Positions 40,042-48,293 of a DNA stretch of 64,000 nt are shown piece by piece (positions within the stretch are counted from its first letter, which is position 1; the number at the start of each line of letters is the position of its first letter). The DNA lies in assembly GCA_949294395.1 (NCBI GenBank), contig CASFGU010000044.1, positions 46,003 to 110,002 on the forward strand, in the 5' to 3' direction. Position numbers and translations under genes: made by a program. The stretch comes from an uncultured bacterium (GTDB lineage Bacteria > Cyanobacteriota > Vampirovibrionia > Gastranaerophilales > Gastranaerophilaceae). The notes below the pieces were generated by a model. It had not been told where the DNA came from. It made no database searches and saw only the letters and a program-made list of their open reading frames with translations.

Positions 40042-42426
40042 CTATATATCGAGCCCGCCAAACATTTGCAGCGTGGTAACTTTTTGCAGCAGTGGAAAAT
40101 CTTCAATGTTGTGTGTTTTTAGAAAGTCAATGGCTTCCATCCTTGCAAGTTCAAGGATTTTGGCATCTTTCACAATATCTGAGATAATTAAATCAGGCAG
40201 ACCGCTCTGGCGTGTGCCGAGGAACTCGCCCGGCCCTCTTATCTGGAGGTCTTTTTCAGCAATTACAAAGCCGTCGTTGGTCTGTGTCATAATGTTTAAG
40301 CGTTCTCTTGTTTCCTGAGATCGGGTTCCGGAAACCAGAACACAATAAGATTGAAGCGCGCTTCTTCCCACGCGCCCCCTCAGCTGGTGAAGCTGTGACA
40401 GCCCGAAGCGTTCGGCATTTTCTATTACAATAACTGTTGCGTTAGGCACATCTACTCCTACTTCCACGACGGTTGTTGAAACAAGTATATCGTACTTTTT
40501 ATCTTTGAAATCTTTCATAACCTGTTCTTTTTCGTCATTTTTCAATTTCCCGTGGAGAAGTCCGATTTTATACTGAGGGAAAACTTCTTTTTGCAGGTAT
40601 TCAGCTTCTTTTGTGGCAGCTTTGGCGGAAAGTGTTTCACTCTCATCAATCAGCGGATATACAATATAAGCCTGCCTGCCTTCATCCACCTGCTGTTTAA
40701 TAAGGTCGTACACCCCTCTGTGAGAACCTGTTAAAGATGTTTGTACCGGCAGCCTGCCTTTTGGAAGTTCATCAATTATTGTCAGGTCTAAATCTCCGTG
40801 TACTGTCATTGCAAGTGTTCGCGGAATAGGGGTTGCTGTCATTGTGAGCATCTGCGGGTTCTGTGATTTTTTACGCAAAATATTGCGCTGCTTTACTCCA
40901 AAACGGTGCTGCTCGTCAACAACTATTGCTCCGAGGTTATTAAATTCAACCCCTTCCTGAATAAGCGCGTGAGTACCTACCGCAATATTTGTCTGACCGT
41001 TAATAAGATCATGCCGGAACTTTTCACGGACTTTTTTCCCCTGCGAGCCAAGGAAAAGCCCGACGCTCAGACCAAGCGGGGTGAGCCACTGTATAAGATT
41101 ATTATAATGCTGCTGGGCCAGAATTTCGGTCGGTGCCATTAATGCCCCCTGATAGCCGTTTTCTACCCCTGCAAGAAGCATTATGCACGCAACAACAGTC
41201 TTTCCGCTCCCGACATCTCCCTGCAGAAGCCTTGCCATCGGACGCTCGGAGTTTAAATCATTGAGAATTTCATTAACGGCTTTTTTCTGGCCTCCTGTAA
41301 GTTCAAACGGAAGACTCTCTATGAATTTTTGAACGAGCCCGTCCTTTTGTATTTTTAAAGCCAGTGCTGTGTGAGAACTGTTTTCTTCGCGCAGCCGGAC
41401 AAGTTTCAACTGCACAAGAAAAAGTTCCTCAAAAACAAGGCTGAAGCGCGCACGCTCAAGCATTTCCATGCTGTCCGGAAAGTGTATCTGCACTACTGCA
41501 TTTCTCTTGTCCAGAAGCCCGAGGCGTTCGCGGATTTCATCGGGGATTATGTTTGTTATGTAGTCTTTGTAAAGTTCTAGCGCATTAAAAATAGCTTTCC
41601 TGAGAGTTTTTATGCTTAAATCCTCACAAACAGGATAAACGGGAACAATTCTGCCAAGATTAAGGCTGCCGTTTTCCAGAAATTCGCCCGTCATGATAGA
41701 ATATGATGGTTTGTCTATTGTAAGTTTTCTGTTGTAGTTGTTTAATTTTACTGTTCCCGAGAGCATTATTCCAGCGTTAACAGGAAACTGTGATTTTGTC
41801 CTCTCCAGAGTAAACCTGTTTGACTTTGCGTTAAAAAAGCTAAGTTCAATCGAGCCGGTTTCATCTGCGACAGTAACTTTTACAACAGAAAGATTATTCT
41901 TTGTGTTAAACGCAGAAACAGATTTTATATAACCGAAAATGGTGGTATTTTCGCCCTCTTTAAGGTCTTTTATCGGGGTTCTTGAAGAATAGTCAACATG
42001 GCGTTTCGGAAAATAGCACATCAAATCGTTTGCAGTATAAATTCCAAGCTTATTAAGTTTGTATGCAATTTTCGGGCCAACGCCCTTTACATACATAACG
42101 TCAACTTCGTTAGGATTTTTTAAAACGGGTTTATTAGTGCTTTCCTCTCCGTCCGGATTATTCTTTGAGGTTTGAATTTCGGATTTAATCGCTTTTATAA
42201 GATGTTCTATCGACCTGCGGCGTTCGTTTACCGAGGCGTAAGGATAGTGCTCAAATGTTTCCGCAATGACCTGCCAGCGCGGATTTTTGCCTGAAGTTTT
42301 ATATATTTTTTTAGCTTCATTTCTTATGAAAGCGGAAAAACACTGTGCTTTCCCTCTTATATCAATATATTTGTACTTAACTTCTACATCAATTGCAAGT
42401 TTAAGCTTATCAAGATTTTCTATCAT
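40042..42426 (-). CDS. recG: ATP-dependent DNA helicase RecG
   Basis: RecG remodels stalled replication forks and Holliday junctions. The 794-residue protein has an N-terminal extension of about 115 residues with a HhH-like 'YVKGVGPKIAYKLNKLGI' segment, the OB-fold wedge domain (about 150-250), then motor motifs 'LLQGDVGSGKT', 'DEQHRFGVKQR', 'MTATPIPRTLAMT' and 'QLRGRVGRS', and the C-terminal 'TNDGFVIAEKDLQIRGPGEFLGTRQSG'. It is longer than E. coli RecG (693) because of the N-terminal part, as in cyanobacteria. It follows the cyclase gene by 4 bp. Confidence 0.96.
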   Translation of the reverse strand: MIENLDKLKLAIDVEVKYKYIDIRGKAQCFSAFIRNEAKKIYKTSGKNPRWQVIAETFEHYPYASVNERRRSIEHLIKAIKSEIQTSKNNPDGEESTNKPVLKNPNEVDVMYVKGVGPKIAYKLNKLGIYTANDLMCYFPKRHVDYSSRTPIKDLKEGENTTIFGYIKSVSAFNTKNNLSVVKVTVADETGSIELSFFNAKSNRFTLERTKSQFPVNAGIMLSGTVKLNNYNRKLTIDKPSYSIMTGEFLENGSLNLGRIVPVYPVCEDLSIKTLRKAIFNALELYKDYITNIIPDEIRERLGLLDKRNAVVQIHFPDSMEMLERARFSLVFEELFLVQLKLVRLREENSSHTALALKIQKDGLVQKFIESLPFELTGGQKKAVNEILNDLNSERPMARLLQGDVGSGKTVVACIMLLAGVENGYQGALMAPTEILAQQHYNNLIQWLTPLGLSVGLFLGSQGKKVREKFRHDLINGQTNIAVGTHALIQEGVEFNNLGAIVVDEQHRFGVKQRNILRKKSQNPQMLTMTATPIPRTLAMTVHGDLDLTIIDELPKGRLPVQTSLTGSHRGVYDLIKQQVDEGRQAYIVYPLIDESETLSAKAATKEAEYLQKEVFPQYKIGLLHGKLKNDEKEQVMKDFKDKKYDILVSTTVVEVGVDVPNATVIVIENAERFGLSQLHQLRGRVGRSALQSYCVLVSGTRSQETRERLNIMTQTNDGFVIAEKDLQIRGPGEFLGTRQSGLPDLIISDIVKDAKILELARMEAIDFLKTHNIEDFPLLQKVTTLQMFGGLDI

Positions 42427-42430
42427 AATT

Positions 42431-44389
42431 CTAGTCCTTACTTAATCTGAGGACTTCATAAATATCCATTTTTTTAGCTTTTCCGCGGATTTGAACTTCG
42501 CTGATTTTTATTACGTCGGCAATTGAACTTACGTAAGAGTATGTGGAGCTGCTTATAAGAAAGTTTGTTTTATAAACCTTGTTATAGCTTTCAATTCTGC
42601 TTGCAAGGTTAACCGTATCCCCGATAACAGTGTATTCAAGACGTTTTTCAGACCCGATATTGCCTACAAAAGCTTCACCTGTATTAATTCCAATTCCGAT
42701 TTCAATTTTCGGTTTCCCTTCAAAAAGCCATTTGTCCTGAAGCTGGCTCACTTTCTTAAGCATATCATTTGCGCATCTGACAGCATTTACAGGATGATTT
42801 ATATCCTGCACAGGCTCTCCGAAAATTGCCATGACCGCATCCCCGATAAATTTGTTTATTACCCCGTTGTATTTTGTGATAATTGGTTCAATTTCCGTAA
42901 AATATTCGTTTAAAATTACTGAAACTTCCTCTGCAGTCATTTTTTCGCTCATGCTGGTGAAACCTCTTATGTCTGCAAAAAGAACAGTTACGTTTGCACG
43001 TTTGCCGCCGAGCTTTATGTCGTCTATATTTTGTACAACGTTTTTCATAATATCCTGCGAAAGGTATTTGCCCATTGCCTGTTTTATTTTTTCCTTGTTT
43101 TTCCCCTCAAGCAGGAATCTGTACGAGTATCCGAATATTGTGGTCAAAAGCTGAATCGCAAGCGGGGTAAGCACGTTCACAGCAACCCCTGCTTGATAGC
43201 AGACGACACAGAACATTACATAAAATGCCGCAAGCAGTATAAGCAGAAACAGCGATGCAAAGTATGAAAATTTACTTATAATAACAAATGTCAGTATAGT
43301 GATAGTAAAAAGAATTGCAAGATCCTGCAGCAGTGTTGTCGGGCGTATAAAAGTATTATTTAAAAGATTGTCAAGGTTTGTTGCCTGAATATCAACCCCG
43401 GGATGCTTTTGCAATACAGGTGTCGGCAGGGCATCTTCAAGCGCAAGCGCAGCAGCCTTAGCATTAGCACCGACAAAAACTATTTTCCCTGTAAATTCAG
43501 ACGGGTCTATTGCCGGTTTTTCCCCCTTTTTCAGAGCTTCGAGCGATTGTATAATATCAATTGCTGAATATTTTTTATGTGTATATGAATCAGAATCATT
43601 TACCCTGTAGTAGCTTATAAGGCTTTGTATTCCTTTTGAATTTGACACCGCAGGAATGGAAAGTCCGGTTTTGGGTACATAAATTTTATCCTGCAGAATT
43701 GTTACACTGTCGGCATCTTTCAAAAACATGTACATTCTCAAGCCAAGTGAAGGGTAATAATTCCCGTTAACAGAAACTATCTGATCCATATAAGTCAAAT
43801 ATCCGTTGGCGTTTTGGGAAATATTAACGGAGCCTGTTTGTTTTACCGCATTAAAATAAGGTTCCGGAAACTGCGAAATACTTTTGTATCTCCCGAAATC
43901 GTAAACATCATATTCTCTATTTATTTTTACGCCGAATTTGTTTTTGAACTTTAAATCGTACTTTTTGCCTTCCTCAATATTCTCGTAAGGCTGCTGCAGC
44001 GGACTAAAACCTGTAACAAGGTTATCAATGCGGTTTACCGTATTAAAAAAGTATTCGTCAGATTCAGGGTTTTCTTTATCAAGAGAACTTAATATTGCAT
44101 CATATCCTATAATTTCAGGTTTTGCATAATCGTTTAAATACTCCATAATTCTGGCATAGTATTCACGCGGCCACGGCCACCTGCGGTAGGCAATTGATTT
44201 GTCGTCAATTACGATAACCGCAATATTGTCAGAGCCGCTTTTTGCTGCTGAAAAATGCTTGACCATAAAATTGTATGCAGTCGGCTCTATAAACTGCCAT
44301 GACAGAAGTATTACAATTATCGACAAAAATAAATGTAAAAAGAATGATTTAATAAAAAACAACTTTGATTTTAACTTCTTCATTTTCAC
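42431..44389 (-). CDS. CHASE2-domain class III adenylate cyclase
   Basis: The 652-residue membrane receptor cyclase has an N-terminal membrane helix (about 12-30) and a large extracytoplasmic CHASE2 sensor (about 40-340, with 'AVIVIDDKSIAYRRWPWPREYY' and 'IVFVGANAKA'). Three closely spaced membrane helices (about 355-425) lead to a cytoplasmic cyclase domain. The catalytic metal-binding Asp residues are in 'VLFADIRGFTSMSE' and 'FIGDAVMAIFG', with the substrate-type Lys just before the latter and 'YTVIGDTVNLASRIE' near the end, which fits an adenylate rather than guanylate cyclase. The start is a GTG. Cyclic AMP signalling through CHASE2 cyclases is common in cyanobacteria. Confidence 0.93.
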   Translation of the reverse strand: MKMKKLKSKLFFIKSFFLHLFLSIIVILLSWQFIEPTAYNFMVKHFSAAKSGSDNIAVIVIDDKSIAYRRWPWPREYYARIMEYLNDYAKPEIIGYDAILSSLDKENPESDEYFFNTVNRIDNLVTGFSPLQQPYENIEEGKKYDLKFKNKFGVKINREYDVYDFGRYKSISQFPEPYFNAVKQTGSVNISQNANGYLTYMDQIVSVNGNYYPSLGLRMYMFLKDADSVTILQDKIYVPKTGLSIPAVSNSKGIQSLISYYRVNDSDSYTHKKYSAIDIIQSLEALKKGEKPAIDPSEFTGKIVFVGANAKAAALALEDALPTPVLQKHPGVDIQATNLDNLLNNTFIRPTTLLQDLAILFTITILTFVIISKFSYFASLFLLILLAAFYVMFCVVCYQAGVAVNVLTPLAIQLLTTIFGYSYRFLLEGKNKEKIKQAMGKYLSQDIMKNVVQNIDDIKLGGKRANVTVLFADIRGFTSMSEKMTAEEVSVILNEYFTEIEPIITKYNGVINKFIGDAVMAIFGEPVQDINHPVNAVRCANDMLKKVSQLQDKWLFEGKPKIEIGIGINTGEAFVGNIGSEKRLEYTVIGDTVNLASRIESYNKVYKTNFLISSSTYSYVSSIADVIKISEVQIRGKAKKMDIYEVLRLSKD

Positions 44390-44410
44390 AAATCCCGATC
44401 CTGTATTTTA

Positions 44411-44437
44411 TGATATAATAAATTTTGAAAAAAGGAT
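44411..44437 (+). promoter_or_regulatory. eda operon promoter and ribosome site
   Basis: An extended -10 box TGA-TATAAT (44411-44419) lies 23 nt upstream of the ATG. An AAAAGGA ribosome site is at about 44430-44436. No good -35 is seen, in keeping with an extended -10 promoter. Confidence 0.6.
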
Positions 44438-44442
44438 AGATT

Positions 44443-45051
44443 ATGAACGAAAATTTAATTAAGCTTCTTTCTGATGAAAAAATATTACCGATTATCAGGA
44501 AAAAAAATCCGCAGGAAGTCATAGATACCGTAAAAGCGCTTATTGATGCCGGCGTAAAAGTTGTGGAAATAAACGTTGAAAATGCTGAAATTTACGGTGC
44601 TATTGCAGAAGTTTCAAAGGACATAACTGTTTGCGCCGGCGGAATAATCACTTCACTGCAGGCAGTTTCTGCAATAGGTGTCGGCGCCGAAATCCTTGCT
44701 TCGCCTATTTTTCAAATGAATCTTGTTAAAATATCTAAAGACAGACAAATTCCGCTTATCGCGGGTGCATCTTCCGGAAATGAAGCTTACAATGTCTGGA
44801 AAGCTCGTGTTCCTTTGATAAAACTTTATCCTGTAACTGCTCTTGGCGGAACTTTGTATGTTGAAAATATTTTAAGGCCGATGCCTTTCTTAAAAGTGCT
44901 TCCTCAGGGAAATATAAAATTAAACGAAGCTGTTTCATACATAAAAGCAGGAGCTTTTGCTGTTGGTATAGGCAGAAATCTGTTTGAAGGTTATTCATAT
45001 AATGAAATTACAAAGCGCGCAAAGAATGTATTAAGAGATTTGAAAGGTTAA
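44443..45051 (+). CDS. eda: KDPG/KHG-type aldolase
   Basis: This is a 202-residue class I aldolase of the Entner-Doudoroff type, splitting 2-keto-3-deoxy-6-phosphogluconate (or 4-hydroxy-2-oxoglutarate) to pyruvate and a second product. It is a TIM barrel with 'VVEINVENAE' carrying the conserved Glu, 'AGGIITSLQAV', the Schiff-base Lys in 'LIKLYPVTALGG' (about residue 126) and the terminal phosphate site 'AVGIGRNLF'. The next gene encodes a KDG-type kinase, which fits a 2-keto-3-deoxy sugar-acid route. Confidence 0.9.
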   Translation: MNENLIKLLSDEKILPIIRKKNPQEVIDTVKALIDAGVKVVEINVENAEIYGAIAEVSKDITVCAGGIITSLQAVSAIGVGAEILASPIFQMNLVKISKDRQIPLIAGASSGNEAYNVWKARVPLIKLYPVTALGGTLYVENILRPMPFLKVLPQGNIKLNEAVSYIKAGAFAVGIGRNLFEGYSYNEITKRAKNVLRDLKG

Positions 45052-45052
45052 T

Positions 45053-46000
45053 ATGGATAAAAAACTTGATATTATTGCAATCGGGGAATGTTTAATAGAA
45101 TTATCCAGCACAGAGCGTCTTGCAAATTCGGATTGCCTTTACAAATACTACGGCGGAGATGCTTTAGCCTCAGCTATTGCAGCGCTCAGGCTCGGGTCTA
45201 ATACAGGTTTTATTACAAAGGCCGGCAATGACGCGTTTAAGGATTTTCTTATGGATTCCTGGCAGGCTGAAGGGCTTGATATTTCACAGGTTAAGCTTAC
45301 AAACGAGCCGAATGGATTTTATTTTATAGCCAGACCTGAGGGTGAAGAGAAGGAAATAGTTTATTACAGAAAAAAAATTGCTCCCTCAAAGCTCTCTGTA
45401 GATGATATTTCCGAAGATTATATTTCTGGCGCAAAAATTCTTTATTCAACCGGAACTACCATGTCATTATCTATTTCTGCAGAAGAGGCGGTATTAAAGG
45501 CTTTTGAAGTCGCTAAAAAAAATAATATCACAACTGCTTTTGATCCTAATTTTTCAACTCTCTGCACTACAAAAGAAAACGCAAGAGAAAGTTTTAATAA
45601 AATAATTTCAAACGTTGATATTTTGTTTATGAATGATAAATATGATTCTACATATATTCTTGAGCTAGAATCTGCAGAAAACATAATTAAAAAACTCTGG
45701 GATACAGGTGTTAGTACAGTTATTATTAAATCATCACTTAAGGGCGGTTACTATACAGGTTATAACAGCAATATAATGTTTTCAGAATTTTATACAAAGG
45801 ATACTATTGATACTACCTGTGCGGGTGATGTGTTTAACGGAGGATTTATGCACGCTCTCACACACGGTTGCAATCATGCCGAGGCAGTAAAGCTGGCGTC
45901 AATTGTCGCCGGTTTACAGACACAGGGAGTCGGTGCAATTAAATCTATTCCTTATAAAGATGAAGTTTATTCTATAATGCGGGGAGGCTGCGGGGCATAA
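45053..46000 (+). CDS. kdgK: PfkB-family sugar kinase, probably 2-dehydro-3-deoxygluconokinase
   Basis: This is a 315-residue ribokinase-fold kinase. It has the N-terminal 'AIGECLIELS' and 'KYYGGDALASAIAALRLG' and the C-terminal catalytic signature 'DTTCAGDVFNGGF' (about 252-264) with the base Asp. It begins 1 bp after eda and overlaps csaB by 1 bp, so all three are one operon. Together eda and this kinase would phosphorylate and cleave 2-keto-3-deoxygluconate. Other PfkB substrates remain possible, since specificity cannot be read from motifs. Confidence 0.8.
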   Translation: MDKKLDIIAIGECLIELSSTERLANSDCLYKYYGGDALASAIAALRLGSNTGFITKAGNDAFKDFLMDSWQAEGLDISQVKLTNEPNGFYFIARPEGEEKEIVYYRKKIAPSKLSVDDISEDYISGAKILYSTGTTMSLSISAEEAVLKAFEVAKKNNITTAFDPNFSTLCTTKENARESFNKIISNVDILFMNDKYDSTYILELESAENIIKKLWDTGVSTVIIKSSLKGGYYTGYNSNIMFSEFYTKDTIDTTCAGDVFNGGFMHALTHGCNHAEAVKLASIVAGLQTQGVGAIKSIPYKDEVYSIMRGGCGA

Positions 46001-47016
46001 TGCCAAAAGGAATATTAATTTCAGGTTATTACGGATTTGATAATTTCGGTGATGATGCGATACTCGGTGTGCTTGTAGACAAGCTTAAGTCTCTGGGAAA
46101 TAATATTGCAGTTATTTCTAAAAATCCTAAAAAAACTTCCATGCTGTATCAGGTATTTTCTGTTAAAAATTTCAGCTTTTTACAGGTGTTTCTGGCTATG
46201 TCTAAGTCTGATGTTCTTATTTCAGGAGGCGGAAGTCTTTTGCAGGATGTAACCAGCTTTAAAAGCTTATTATACTATGCTTTTATTATCTGGCTGGCAG
46301 AGGCAATGCAGAAAAAAGTTGTTATTTTTGCGCAGGGAATCGGGCCTCTCAAGCGGGAAAAGTCTGTTGAAATAGTTAAAGGTTTACTAAAAAAAGCAGC
46401 TTTTGTATCTGTTAGAGATCAAAAGAGTCTGGAACTGGTGAAAAGCTGGGGAATAAATGCCTCGCTTGTTAATGATCCTGTCTTTTCTCTTGAAGTTACG
46501 CCTGCCAATCCTGACGGAACAGTCGGGGTACAACTCAGAGACTACAAGACAATGAATGATGAACTTTTAAACCGTCTTGCTCGACAGATTTTGAAAGAAT
46601 TTCCGGACAGAAAGATTGAAATTTATGCTTTTCAAAAATCGCTTGATTATAAAATATGTCTGAAGTTTGAAAAATTACTCAAAACATTAAACCCGATGGT
46701 TAATACGGAAATTATCCATTCTATGACCAAAAATGATTTTATATTTAAGATGTCGCATCTGGAATATATGATAGCAATGCGTTTCCATGCCGTTCTCGTG
46801 GCATTAAAACTTGGAATTAAAACTATTGCTATTAATTATGATGCAAAAGTTACAAAACTTGCTTATGAAGCGCTTATACCTATTCTTACCATGAATGGGG
46901 ATGACGATTACAATCTTGCTTTTGCAAAGATGAAGGCGCTTGATAAAAATGCACTCTTAAAATATGCAAATACCAAACCGTTTGACTGGTCTGGTATTAT
47001 GCCGTTTATATCTTAG
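46000..47016 (+). CDS. csaB: polysaccharide pyruvyl transferase CsaB
   Basis: This is a 338-residue enzyme of the CsaB family, which adds a ketal-linked pyruvate from PEP to a cell-wall glycan. SLH domains then bind that pyruvylated sugar. Landmarks: 'ISGYYGFDNFGDDAILGVL' at the N terminus, 'SGGGSLLQDVTSFKSLLYY', 'FAQGIGPL', 'SVRDQKSLELVKSWG' and 'AMRFHAVLVALKLGI' near the C terminus. The window also holds an SLH-domain protein (18862), its natural ligand-binder. It is the last gene of the eda-kdgK operon; the metabolic reason for that link is unclear. Confidence 0.92.
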   Translation: MPKGILISGYYGFDNFGDDAILGVLVDKLKSLGNNIAVISKNPKKTSMLYQVFSVKNFSFLQVFLAMSKSDVLISGGGSLLQDVTSFKSLLYYAFIIWLAEAMQKKVVIFAQGIGPLKREKSVEIVKGLLKKAAFVSVRDQKSLELVKSWGINASLVNDPVFSLEVTPANPDGTVGVQLRDYKTMNDELLNRLARQILKEFPDRKIEIYAFQKSLDYKICLKFEKLLKTLNPMVNTEIIHSMTKNDFIFKMSHLEYMIAMRFHAVLVALKLGIKTIAINYDAKVTKLAYEALIPILTMNGDDDYNLAFAKMKALDKNALLKYANTKPFDWSGIMPFIS

Positions 47017-47044
47017 AATGTCTCCTGGTAAGGGACGTTACTTA

Positions 47045-47989
47045 TTACGGGTTAAAAATGTCTTTATAAGCCGCTCTGAGTTTTTGAGTTATTGTCTGAT
47101 TATTTTTGTCAAGCATTAATGAGTTGCCGGCTTCAAGTTCTTCATTAGTTATTACGCCGTCATATTTTCCGTCTTTAATACCGTCATAAACAGTGAACAT
47201 TGCGGACATTTCTTTCCAGTCAAGCTTGCCGTCGCCGTTCTGGTCTAATTTGTTAAATATAACTGCAGAACTTTCGTTGGCTGCTTTTTTCATATCATCT
47301 GTAACATCGTCGCCTAAATCTGTTTTTATATTGTATTCTTTAAATTCATCAAGCGTAATTTCGCCGTCGGAATTGCCTGTGGTTTTATCCATGTGCATTA
47401 TATATGATTTTGCAAAATTATTTGAGGCATCTCTGTGTGCATCATTTTTTTCAGCCCCTTCTTGCATATCTTTCCAGCTGTTTGTAACAAATGTTGTTGA
47501 TTTTTTGTCCTTAACATTTTGTTCGTATTTTTCAGCAAGGGCTGTGCTCTGATTTTTGTCAACCTTATCTGCTGCAGGATTGTTTGTTGGTGAAATTGTC
47601 TGTTGCGTAGCAGATGCTGTTGTTACTCCTGGTAAATTCATATTAAGTGACGGCATACCAATCATTGAAGGATACATAGCACCGTTCATAGAACTAAGAT
47701 AATTAAGCTGCTGGTTCGCTGCAAAGCCTGCTGCGTACATTTGACCCATCATGTATCTGTCGCTTGCAATTTGACCGAGCCCGAAACCTCCGCCGTAAAA
47801 CATAGGCCCTGTGGAATATCCTATTCCATAATAGCCGCCCCCGCCTCCGCAGCACCCGCTGCCGAATATTGAGCCGCCGCACCCGCCATGGTTTATTGAT
47901 TTTGCTGCAGCATAAAATGTGCCTAGCTGTAAAAAGCTTGTGCCCATTTTTAATAGCGAATTGCTTAAGTTTTGCATGCTGAAGCCCAT
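47045..47989 (-). CDS. EF-hand calcium-binding protein with Gly/Cys-rich N terminus
   Basis: This 314-residue protein has no Sec signal. The N-terminal helix 'LSNSLLKMGTSFLQLGTFYAAAKS' is followed by a Gly/Cys stretch (GGCGGS, GCCGGGGG) and a Met/Ala/Tyr-rich part. The C-terminal half carries three EF-hand-like loops: 'DKTTGNSDGEITLDEF' (about 202), the canonical 'DQNGDGKLDWKE' (about 252) and 'DGKYDGVITNEE' (about 277). The P3 motif puts it in the same set as the two Gly/Cys-rich and two glycine-zipper proteins. It probably binds calcium; its location and function are unknown. Confidence 0.8.
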   Translation of the reverse strand: MGFSMQNLSNSLLKMGTSFLQLGTFYAAAKSINHGGCGGSIFGSGCCGGGGGYYGIGYSTGPMFYGGGFGLGQIASDRYMMGQMYAAGFAANQQLNYLSSMNGAMYPSMIGMPSLNMNLPGVTTASATQQTISPTNNPAADKVDKNQSTALAEKYEQNVKDKKSTTFVTNSWKDMQEGAEKNDAHRDASNNFAKSYIMHMDKTTGNSDGEITLDEFKEYNIKTDLGDDVTDDMKKAANESSAVIFNKLDQNGDGKLDWKEMSAMFTVYDGIKDGKYDGVITNEELEAGNSLMLDKNNQTITQKLRAAYKDIFNP

Positions 47990-48013
47990 AGTAATCCTCG
48001 TTTTTATACTCTC

Positions 48014-48049
48014 TGTATATATAAAGTATTTATTTATTAAATAATTGCC
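48014..48049 (-). promoter_or_regulatory. GCAATT-19 nt-TATATA motif (P3)
   Basis: On the minus strand GGCAATT, ATTTAA, a variable 7 nt, ATACTT and TATATATAC, then AGAGAG. It lies 25-60 bp before the ATG at 47989. It is the closest copy to the consensus. Confidence 0.65.
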
Positions 48050-48125
48050 AATTAATTAAAATTCTTGTTGATTTTTAATGAAAATCGTTTCAGGACGCGG
48101 GCTTTAGATATTTACAAATCTTAAT

Positions 48126-48157
48126 AAAAAAAACTTCCTACAAAAGGAAGTCTTTTA
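48126..48157 (-). terminator. tRNA-Leu terminator
   Basis: On the minus strand GACTTCC pairs with GGAAGTT around a short loop, followed by T7. It lies 5 nt past the tRNA 3' end. Confidence 0.8.
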
Positions 48158-48161
48158 AATT

Positions 48162-48248
48162 TGCCCTGGGCCAGACTTGAACTGGCACTGGGTTATTCAC
48201 CCAATTGGATTTTAAGTCCAACGCGTCTACCGATTCCGCCACCAGGGC
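48162..48248 (-). tRNA. tRNA-Leu (UAA)
   Basis: This is an 87-nt class II tRNA. The acceptor arms GCCCTGG and CCAGGGC pair fully with discriminator A. The D-arm has GGCGGAATCGGTAGACGC. The anticodon stem TTGGA/TCCAA encloses a loop with anticodon TAA, the long variable arm is TGGGTG...AACCCA, and the T-loop is GTTCAAGTC. CCA is not encoded. It reads the common leucine codon UUA and stands alone. Confidence 0.97.
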
Positions 48249-48293
48249 AGGAATTTCATTACTTATTTATTCTATGTAAAAAGTTCTGGAATG

